Shown piece by piece: positions 58,164 to 64,000 of a stretch of DNA of 64,000 bases (position 1 is the first letter of the stretch; each line of letters opens with the position of its first letter). The notes under the pieces were generated by a model, which did no database searches, had not been told where the DNA came from, and worked only from the letters and a program-made list of their open reading frames with translations. The position numbers and the translations under genes are program-made. This DNA is from Actinomadura atramentaria DSM 43919 (GTDB lineage Bacteria > Actinomycetota > Actinomycetes > Streptosporangiales > Streptosporangiaceae), in the NCBI RefSeq assembly GCF_000381885.1, contig NZ_KB907210.1, forward strand, positions 1 through 64,000, read 5' to 3'.

Positions 58164-58431
58164 GGTTTCCCCCAGGTCGTACGGTTGATCTTGCTTCCAA
58201 CCGGCGGCCGGGACGCCGCGCGCGGCGGCGCACCGGGCCGTTGTCAACAAGACGGACGAGGTGGGACGGGAGTTGCCCGGTGGGGGGCGAGAGCTTGGTC
58301 ACCCCGGAACGTGATCATCCGATGCCTCCCGCCCGGAGCGGCGATCCCCTACCATGAATGGTGCCCTTTCCGCCCCCCGTGCGGACCAACCGACCGGCTG
58401 GTGAACCTTGCCCCAGGATGCTGCTGTCTCG

Positions 58432-59337
58432 ATGCCCTCGCACGGCGACGGACCGACCGGCGGAGAGCTGCTCGGCTACCCGCGCCGCGGCGGGCCGACC
58501 GTGCTCCGCATCCTGCTGGGCAACAGGCTGCGCCGGCTCCGCGAGGAGCGCGGGATCTCCACCGAGCAGGCGGGGTACGAGATCCGCGGCTCGCACTCCA
58601 AGATCAGCCGGATGGAGCTGGGCCGCGTCGGGTTCAAGGAGCGCGACGTCGCCGACCTGCTCACGCTGTACGGCGTGGAGGACCAGGCCGAGCGCTCGTC
58701 GCTGCTGGAGCTGGCGCGCGAGGCGAACACGCCGGGCTGGTGGCACCAGTACGGCGACGTGCTGGCCGGGTGGTTCGAGACCTATCTCGGGCTGGAGGAG
58801 GCGGCGTCGCTGCTGCGCGGCTACGAGCTGCAGTTCGTCCCCGGCCTGCTGCAGACCGAGGACTACGCGCGCGCGGTGATCCGGCTGGGGTTCCCCGACG
58901 CCTCCGAGGAAGAGGACGTCGACCCCCGCGTCTACCTGCTGCGGGCGCGGCAGCGGCGGTTCACCGAGCCGGGCGCGCCGACGCTGTGGACGGTGCTGGA
59001 CGAGGGCGTGCTGCGGCGGCCGCTGGGCGGCCGCGCGGTGATGCGCCGCCAGATCGAGCACCTGCTGGAGATGTCGGAGCTGCCGAACGTCACGCTGCAG
59101 GTGGTGCCGTTCAGCGCGGGCGGCCACGCGGCCGCGCCGGGGCCGTTCACGATCCTGCGGTTCGCCGAGCCGGGCCTGTCGGACGTGGTGTTCCTGGAGC
59201 AGCTCACCAGCGCGCTGTACCTCGACAAGCCGTCCGACGTGGACACCTACATGCGCGCGATGAACCACCTGTGCATCACGGCGTCGCGGCCGGACGACAC
59301 GATCGCGTTCCTGCGCGACGTCCTGCGCGACCTGTGA
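58432..59337 (+). CDS. XRE-family regulator with DUF5753
   Basis: 301 residues from ATG 58432 (a TTG at 58408 would add eight). Residues about 25-75 are a helix-turn-helix (Leu-Arg-Arg-Leu-Arg-Glu-Glu-Arg-Gly-Ile-Ser, Ser-His-Ser-Lys-Ile-Ser-Arg-Met-Glu). The rest is DUF5753 (Gly-Leu-Leu-Gln-Thr-Glu-Asp-Tyr-Ala, Val-Leu-Asp-Glu-Gly-Val-Leu-Arg-Arg, Val-Thr-Leu-Gln-Val-Val-Pro-Phe). Streptomycetes and relatives have dozens of these, often paired with a small DUF397 protein; none is adjacent here. Likely a developmental or antibiotic-related regulator. Confidence 0.9.
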   Translation: MPSHGDGPTGGELLGYPRRGGPTVLRILLGNRLRRLREERGISTEQAGYEIRGSHSKISRMELGRVGFKERDVADLLTLYGVEDQAERSSLLELAREANTPGWWHQYGDVLAGWFETYLGLEEAASLLRGYELQFVPGLLQTEDYARAVIRLGFPDASEEEDVDPRVYLLRARQRRFTEPGAPTLWTVLDEGVLRRPLGGRAVMRRQIEHLLEMSELPNVTLQVVPFSAGGHAAAPGPFTILRFAEPGLSDVVFLEQLTSALYLDKPSDVDTYMRAMNHLCITASRPDDTIAFLRDVLRDL

Positions 59338-59435
59338 CGGCGTCCCCGCGGCGGCGTGCGGGAACGGTCCCGTGCGGCATCGTCCGGGCGTGACCGGGAA
59401 GATCCACTTCCGAAGGACGCACGGAAGGAGATCCC

Positions 59436-59837
59436 ATGCTGTACGGACCGGAGCACGTCGCCGAGTACCAGAGGACCGGCGGCGAGGTCGGCCACGAGTG
59501 GAACGGCACGGTCGTGCTGCTGCTCACGACGAAGGGCCGCGTCAGCGGCGAGCCGCGCACGACGCCGCTGATCTACCAGCAGGACGGCGACGCGTACGTG
59601 ATCGTCGCGTCCAAGGGCGGCGCCGAGGACGACCCGCAGTGGTACAAGAACCTCCGCGCCGACGACCGCGTGACGGTGCAGGTCCGCGACGACGTGTTCG
59701 AGGCGCGCGCCCGCACCGCGGCGGACGAGGAGCGGCCCCGGCTGTGGTCGAAGATGACCGCGACCTGGCCCGCCTACGACGAGTACCAGACCAAGACGGA
59801 CCGCACGATCCCGGTCGTGGTGCTGGAACGGGTCTGA
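59436..59837 (+). CDS. F420H2-dependent (Ddn-family) oxidoreductase
   Basis: 133 residues, ATG 59436 after AAGGAG. The split beta-barrel deazaflavin family shows Thr-Thr-Lys-Gly-Arg-Val-Ser-Gly-Glu-Pro-Arg-Thr-Thr-Pro-Leu near residues 31-45, Val-Ile-Val-Ala-Ser-Lys-Gly-Gly near 55-62, and Pro-Gln-Trp-Tyr-Lys-Asn-Leu near 67-73. Members use reduced F420 to reduce quinones or nitro compounds at or near the membrane. The physiological substrate is unknown. Confidence 0.9.
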   Translation: MLYGPEHVAEYQRTGGEVGHEWNGTVVLLLTTKGRVSGEPRTTPLIYQQDGDAYVIVASKGGAEDDPQWYKNLRADDRVTVQVRDDVFEARARTAADEERPRLWSKMTATWPAYDEYQTKTDRTIPVVVLERV

Positions 59838-59894
59838 GCGCGGCGGCGGTTCCCTTCCGCGCGGCGCGCGGGGCCGTGTAGCGTCGGCGGCGAA

Positions 59895-59910
59895 CAGAAC
59901 ATCCGTTCGA
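59895..59910. promoter_or_regulatory. SOS (LexA) box-like site
   Basis: CAGAACATCCGTTCGA contains GAAC-N4-GTTC and matches the actinobacterial LexA consensus TCGAAC-N4-GTTCGA at ten of twelve defined positions. It lies 20 bases upstream of the APH-like gene start, a normal place for LexA repression. Confidence 0.55.
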
Positions 59911-59929
59911 TCGCCACCCGGGGTACTGC

Positions 59930-60979
59930 GTGCCGGAGTCACAGAGCGCTAGCACGACCGAGGCCGCGGAGCCCGCGCGCCCGCTGCGGCGGTGGGCGCT
60001 TCCCGCGTCGGCCGCGCCCGTCGCGGTCGGCGCCGGGACGTGGCGCGTCGAGGCGGGGCCGCACGCGTTCCTACTGCGCGCGTACCCGGCTCCGGACCGG
60101 CGCGCGATCGTGGCCCGGCACGGCGTGGCCGCCGCGCTGGACGGGGCGGGCCTGCCGGTGCTCGCGCCCGTCCCGGCGCGCGGCGGGCGGACGCTGGTCG
60201 TCTCGGGCGGCACCGGGTACGCGCTGTTCCCGTGGGCGACCGGCCGCCGCCGGGGCGGGCTGGAGCTGACGTACGCGCAGTGCGACGCGCTCGGGTCGCT
60301 GCTCGGCGCGCTGCACGCGGCGCTGGACGCGCACACGCCGCCCGTCCAGCAGGCGATGATCGTCCCGACGCCGCGCGCCGCCGACGCGGTCGCCGAGATC
60401 GACCGGCTGCTGGCGGCGGTCCCCGGCGACGGCACGGACTTCGCGGCGCTGACCGGGCGGCGGCTGGCCGAGCGCCGCGCGCTGCTGGCCGAGTTCGCCG
60501 ACCACCAGCCGCCGGAGTCGGACACGAGCGTCGTCGGCCATCTGCACGGCGCGTTCCACGCGGGCAACCTGCGGTACGGCGGCGCGGGCAACGTGACGGC
60601 CGTCCTCGGCTGGGACGCGCTGACGACGGGCCCGGTGGCGGGCGAGGTGGTGCGGGCGGCCGCCGCCCTGTTCGCGACGGGCGACGAGCGCGGCCTGGAC
60701 CTGGAGCGGGTGCGGGCGTTCGTGCGCGGGCACCGGTCGGCGTTCCCGCTGGACGCCGAGCAGGTGCAGGGCGCGGCGCACCGGGCGTGGTGGGAGCGGC
60801 TGTGCGACGTCGCGCCGCTGCGGCACCGGTACGTCGCCGGGGAGGGCGCGGCGGGCGCGGGAGCCCCGGCGGGCGAGGCGGCGCTGGCGGCGTGGTGGTC
60901 GGCGCATCTGGACGCGACGCTGGAGGCGTTCGCGGAGCCGTACTCCGAGCGTCCGGCGGAGAGCCCGGCCTACGGCTGA
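59930..60979 (+). CDS. APH-fold protein lacking the catalytic Asp
   Basis: 349 residues, GTG 59930. The aminoglycoside/choline-kinase fold is visible: an N-lobe with Phe-Leu-Leu-Arg-Ala-Tyr, a hinge with Tyr-Ala-Leu-Phe-Pro-Trp-Ala-Thr-Gly, and the Brenner motif as His-Leu-His-Gly-Ala-Phe-His-Ala-Gly-Asn near residue 205. The catalytic Asp after His-Gly is Ala here; the metal-binding motif is Gly-Trp-Asp-Ala near 227. It may therefore be a pseudokinase or use another base. A possible SOS box precedes it. Its 3' end overlaps the convergent phosphatase gene by ten bases. Confidence 0.7.
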   Translation: MPESQSASTTEAAEPARPLRRWALPASAAPVAVGAGTWRVEAGPHAFLLRAYPAPDRRAIVARHGVAAALDGAGLPVLAPVPARGGRTLVVSGGTGYALFPWATGRRRGGLELTYAQCDALGSLLGALHAALDAHTPPVQQAMIVPTPRAADAVAEIDRLLAAVPGDGTDFAALTGRRLAERRALLAEFADHQPPESDTSVVGHLHGAFHAGNLRYGGAGNVTAVLGWDALTTGPVAGEVVRAAAALFATGDERGLDLERVRAFVRGHRSAFPLDAEQVQGAAHRAWWERLCDVAPLRHRYVAGEGAAGAGAPAGEAALAAWWSAHLDATLEAFAEPYSERPAESPAYG

Positions 60980-61659
60980 CCGGGGGCGTCCAGGGCGCGG
61001 ACCGCGCCGCCGGAGACCTCCACGACGGACGCGTTCGGCGTCGGCACCGTCCGCGCGTACTGGCGGAACGCCCGCATGTCGTCGGCGTCCGGCTCGGTGA
61101 TCCCGGTGGTCAGCGTCCACGTGACGGCGAGCAGGAACAGCCGGTGCGTGAACACCGCGACGGGCCCGGCGGGCCGCGCGGCGAGCCGGTCGAGGAACGC
61201 GCGGGCGCGGGCGATGAGCGCGGTGAAAGTCTCGCCGTCGCCGCCGAGGCGCAGGTCCGGTTCCGCGCGCTCCCAGTACGCGACGGAGTGCGGACGGCGC
61301 TGGTCCACGGTGCTGTTCACCGCGTGGAACGCCCCGAGGTAGGTGAACTCCTGGACGGCCCATTCCTCGTACGGCGCGTCGGGGAATCGTTTCCGCGCGG
61401 GCTCGGCGGTCTCCCGGGCGCGCGTGAACGGCGACGCGACGATGAGCGCGGGCGGCGCGTCGAGCGCGGCGGCGACGCGGGCGGCCTGCGCGCGGCCGCG
61501 CGCGGTGAGCGGCGCGGCGCCGGGCCCGAGCGTGGGCAGCCCGGCGTTGGACTCGCTCTCGCCGTGCCGGACCAGCCAGGTGCGCGGAAGGGCGGGCGCG
61601 CCGGCGGCGAGGTCGGCGCGCACGGCGCCGGGCGACGCCTCCGGGTGGGGAAGGGTCAT
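60970..61659 (-). CDS. histidine phosphatase superfamily protein
   Basis: 229 residues, ATG 61659. The phosphoglycerate-mutase-like motif Leu-Val-Arg-His-Gly-Glu-Ser-Glu-Ser-Asn stands near residue 30, with Ser-Pro-Phe-Thr-Arg-Ala near 78, and the second catalytic His in Val-Phe-Thr-His-Arg near 172. Phosphohistidine chemistry is expected; substrate unknown. It diverges from the VOC gene, 43 bases apart. Confidence 0.87.
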   Translation of the reverse strand: MTLPHPEASPGAVRADLAAGAPALPRTWLVRHGESESNAGLPTLGPGAAPLTARGRAQAARVAAALDAPPALIVASPFTRARETAEPARKRFPDAPYEEWAVQEFTYLGAFHAVNSTVDQRRPHSVAYWERAEPDLRLGGDGETFTALIARARAFLDRLAARPAGPVAVFTHRLFLLAVTWTLTTGITEPDADDMRAFRQYARTVPTPNASVVEVSGGAVRALDAPGQP

Positions 61660-61702
61660 GCCGCCATGCTGGCACGGCGGCGCGCCGGGCGAAGATGGAC
61701 GC

Positions 61703-62089
61703 ATGGAGGTACTGAGCAGCCGCATCCTGCTGCGGCCCGCCGATCCCGCCCGCAGCCGCCGGTTCTACCGGGACGTCCTGGGCCTCGCGGTCTACCGGGA
61801 GTTCGGCCCGCGCGACGATCCGGGCACGGTGTTCTTCCTCGGGCCGGGGTTCCTGGAGGTGTCCGGGCACGGCGACGCCCCGGCGGGCGCGCCGATGATC
61901 TGGCTGCAGGTCAGGGACGTCTCCGCCGAGCACGCGCGGCTCGCGGCGGCGGGCGCGACGATCGCCCGGGAGCCGCGCCGGGAGCCGTGGGGCCTGATCG
62001 AGATGTGGATCGAGGACCCCGAAGGAGTGCGGATCGTGCTGGTGGAGATCCCCGAGGACCACCCGCTGCGGCGCGACCAGCGCGGGTGA
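61703..62089 (+). CDS. VOC-family (glyoxalase/bleomycin resistance-like) protein
   Basis: 128 residues, ATG 61703. Two beta-alpha-beta-beta-beta modules: Ile-Leu-Leu-Arg-Pro-Ala-Asp-Pro-Ala-Arg-Ser-Arg-Arg-Phe-Tyr-Arg-Asp-Val-Leu-Gly near residues 8-27, and Ile-Glu-Asp-Pro-Glu-Gly-Val-Arg-Ile near 102-110. Metal-site Glu residues are present but His ligands are few. Could be a lyase, dioxygenase-like or binding protein. Confidence 0.85.
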   Translation: MEVLSSRILLRPADPARSRRFYRDVLGLAVYREFGPRDDPGTVFFLGPGFLEVSGHGDAPAGAPMIWLQVRDVSAEHARLAAAGATIAREPRREPWGLIEMWIEDPEGVRIVLVEIPEDHPLRRDQRG

Positions 62090-62140
62090 CCAGGTCCGGC
62101 CGGGCGGGAACTGTCCGGTCGCCGCGCTAGGGTCGCGCCC

Positions 62141-62899
62141 ATGTCCCCCGATCTTCCCCCGGCGGGCGTCGAGGCGCTGCGGACGGCCGTCCGGCGGGCG
62201 GTGGCGGCGGGCGACCGGACGGACGCCCGGCGGCTCCGCGCGGAGCTGCGCGCCGCCGAGCGCGCGCGGGACGCCGCCGCTCCCCCGCCGGAGCACGTGC
62301 CGCGCGTGCCGCTGCGCGAGCGCGTCCACCGGGTGCTCGCGCTGATCGGCGTCCCCGCCGCGCCGAAGCTGGTCGGCGCGGTCCACCACGCGTTCCTGGA
62401 CGGGCCGGGCCTGTCGGTGCCGCGCCCGGCCGACCTCAGACGCGCCGAGGAGCGCGCGTTCCGCAGCGCGCCGGACGCCCGTCCGTACTACGTGTGCGCG
62501 GCGCTGACGGCGGACGCCCTCACCCCGGCGCGCGGCCTGCTCGCGCTGAGCACCTGGCCGCCGGAGACACGGATGATCGGCCCGCGCAGCGCGCGCACGG
62601 ACTTCCTCACCGCCGCCGTGCGCGTCGCCGAGCACGCGGCGCGGCTCGGCCCCGACCGAGCGGAACGCCTGCTGCGGCGTTTCGCGGCCAACATTCCCGG
62701 TGCGGCCGCCGGTGGCGTCGGTACAGTCGATGCGGCGGCGCTCGCCGAAGCCGCGCGCGCCGAGCTGGCGGTCCACGCCGCCGCCGACGCCCGCGACCGC
62801 GCGCGGGCCGCGCGCCGCGCCGCCGCCCGCCTGGACGCCGCCGGGCTGCTGTTCGGCGCGCGCCCCGCTCCCGACCGGACCCACGGAGTAGCACGATGA
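62141..62899 (+). CDS. hypothetical protein coupled to a RecB-family nuclease
   Basis: 252 residues, ATG 62141. The first 45 residues are a charged helix (Thr-Asp-Ala-Arg-Arg-Leu-Arg-Ala-Glu-Leu). A middle domain follows with Leu-Arg-Glu-Arg-Val-His-Arg-Val-Leu-Ala-Leu-Ile-Gly-Val-Pro and Tyr-Tyr-Val-Cys-Ala-Ala-Leu near 117. The last 60 are Ala/Arg helices. I do not recognise it. Its stop overlaps the nuclease start (ATGA), so the two are made together and probably work together. Confidence 0.7.
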   Translation: MSPDLPPAGVEALRTAVRRAVAAGDRTDARRLRAELRAAERARDAAAPPPEHVPRVPLRERVHRVLALIGVPAAPKLVGAVHHAFLDGPGLSVPRPADLRRAEERAFRSAPDARPYYVCAALTADALTPARGLLALSTWPPETRMIGPRSARTDFLTAAVRVAEHAARLGPDRAERLLRRFAANIPGAAAGGVGTVDAAALAEAARAELAVHAAADARDRARAARRAAARLDAAGLLFGARPAPDRTHGVAR

Positions 62900-63999
62900 C
62901 CGAGAACACCGCGGACACGGCCCCGGACCTGGACCGGCTGCGCGCGGGCGCGCCGCCGCGCAACCACGACGCGCGGACGATCGCCGCGCTCACCGCGAAC
63001 CCCGGCTGCGCGCGGCGCGGCGTGCTGGACGCGGCGGGCGTCGACAAGGACGCGGTCGCGCGCCACCTGGGGTTCGGGACGCCGTTCGGCCAGTCGCAGT
63101 TCGCCCTCGCGCGCGGCAACGCGTTCGAGGCGCAGGTGAAGGCCGACGGCTGCGCCGAGCTGCTGACCCTGCTGCGCGACCGGCTCGGCCTGGCCGTCGC
63201 GGAGGTTTTCTACGACGACCTGGCCGTGGAGGACGGCGAGAGCCGGGAGGCGCGGCACGCGCGGACGCGGCGGCTGCTCGCGCGGGCGCTGGACTCGGCC
63301 GAGGGCACCCTGTTCGACCACCCGATGCTGCGCCTGGACATCGCCGGGCACCCGGCGTACCTGGAGCCGGACGTCATCGCGTTCCAGCTCGGCGGCCGGT
63401 TCCACGTCGTGGAGATCAAGTCGTTCGCCGTCGTCGACGGGCAGGCCGAGCCCGAGCAGGTCGCGGCGGCCGCGCGGCAGGCGGCGGTGTACGTCCTGGC
63501 GCTGCGCCGCCTGGTCGCGGAGCTGGGCCACGACCCGGCGCGGGTGGCGCACGAGATCTTCCTGGTGTGCCCGGAGGACTTCTCGAACCGGCCGTCCGCG
63601 ACGCCGGTGGACGTCCGCCCGCAGCTCGCGGTGCTGGAGCGGCAGCTCGCGCGGCTCACCCGGGTGCGGGACATCCTGGCGGACCTGCCGCCCGACCTGT
63701 CGTTCGCGCTGGACGAGGGCCTCGGCGACGCGGTCCGCGCGGTCGGCGCGCGGTACGCGCCCGAGTGCGTGTCGGGCTGCGAGATGGCGTACTTCTGCCG
63801 GGACGAGGCGCGGGCCTGCGGCGCGACCGGCGTCCTCGGCCGGGGCGTCCGCGACGACCTCGGCGGCGTCGACACGGTCGGCGCGGCGCTGGCGCTGGCG
63901 CGCGGGACCGCCGAGCCGCCCGCCGAGCTGGCGGAGACGGCGGCGCTGCTGCGGACGGCGGCCCGGCTGCGCCGCGAGGCGCTGGGGGGCGCGGCGTGA
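62896..63999 (+). CDS. RecB/Cas4-like nuclease with probable 4Fe-4S cluster
   Basis: 367 residues, ATG 62896. PD-(D/E)xK nuclease motifs: Glu78 in Arg-Gly-Asn-Ala-Phe-Glu, Asp159 in Glu-Pro-Asp-Val-Ile, Glu173-Ile-Lys175, and the RecB-family Gln195-x3-Tyr199. Cys38 near the N-terminus plus Cys291-x3-Cys295-x5-Cys301 near the end mirror the split Fe-S cysteines of AddB and Cas4; Cys308 is extra. There is no helicase domain. Coupled to the gene before it, and its stop (63997-63999) overlaps a GTG at 63996 that may start the next gene outside the window. Role in DNA repair or defence is open. Confidence 0.82.
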   Translation: MTENTADTAPDLDRLRAGAPPRNHDARTIAALTANPGCARRGVLDAAGVDKDAVARHLGFGTPFGQSQFALARGNAFEAQVKADGCAELLTLLRDRLGLAVAEVFYDDLAVEDGESREARHARTRRLLARALDSAEGTLFDHPMLRLDIAGHPAYLEPDVIAFQLGGRFHVVEIKSFAVVDGQAEPEQVAAAARQAAVYVLALRRLVAELGHDPARVAHEIFLVCPEDFSNRPSATPVDVRPQLAVLERQLARLTRVRDILADLPPDLSFALDEGLGDAVRAVGARYAPECVSGCEMAYFCRDEARACGATGVLGRGVRDDLGGVDTVGAALALARGTAEPPAELAETAALLRTAARLRREALGGAA

Positions 64000-64000
64000 G

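Overview
The window is about 73% GC by eye and looks like chromosome from a mycelial actinobacterium. The first 82 bases are the 5' end of a 16S rRNA on the minus strand. Its first variable bases, mycothiol-type enzymes, an F420-type oxidoreductase, HTH/DUF5753 and DUF2786 proteins and IdeR/DmdR-type iron boxes suggest Streptosporangiales, probably an Actinomadura-like member of Thermomonosporaceae. That placement is an inference; the 16S fragment is too short to settle it.

Layout. (1) 1-5261: start of an rRNA operon with its leader and promoter, a shortened Acg-like flavoprotein, the 23S rRNA methyltransferase RlmA, then thioredoxin and a group 2 sigma factor (HrdD/SigB type) diverging from one symmetric sigma-R-type promoter, then class II DAHP synthase. 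(2) 5299-13877: a stress-signalling block resembling the Streptomyces osa locus: RsbW-like kinase, STAS antagonist and PP2C phosphatase on the minus strand, divergent from a soluble poly-HAMP hybrid kinase and its response regulator. (3) 13971-23403: housekeeping and accessory genes (TauE-like membrane protein with a cupredoxin tail, gltX, TIGR03086 protein, Nudix, SDR, HAD, PIG-L deacetylase, APH-like kinase, MarR plus MFS pump).

(4) 23502-45566 is the centrepiece, a siderophore locus. A four-gene minus operon makes and activates 2,3-dihydroxybenzoate (DHB): dehydrogenase, DHB-AMP ligase, isochorismatase and a free aryl carrier protein. Divergent from it run a fused FecCD permease, its ATPase and an enterochelin-esterase-like hydrolase. 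A GMC oxidoreductase follows. A five-gene minus operon encodes a GNAT N-acyltransferase, a C-A-T-C-A-T-TE NRPS, an MFS exporter, a siderophore-interacting reductase and an L-ornithine N5-monooxygenase. A lipoprotein receptor diverges from it. Iron boxes sit in both divergent promoter regions. The first adenylation domain reads as threonine-specific and the second has an unfamiliar code, so the expected product is a mixed catecholate-hydroxamate containing DHB, Thr and probably an N5-acyl-N5-hydroxyornithine. Isochorismate synthase and an MbtH-like protein are not in the window.

(5) 45567-49000 is a gene-poor margin: hairpins, a secreted double-psi beta-barrel protein, a low-GC structured segment that may encode a small RNA, and two decayed genes (a second siderophore-interacting protein and a LysR regulator) lying head to head. 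(6) 48994-63999 holds an AlkZ-like glycosylase, DUF2786 protein, small HTH protein, citrate synthase, XRE/DUF5753 regulator, F420-type oxidoreductase, an APH-like protein lacking the catalytic Asp behind an SOS-like box, and at the edge a translationally coupled pair whose second gene is a RecB-family nuclease with a probable 4Fe-4S cluster. That operon seems to run on past the window.
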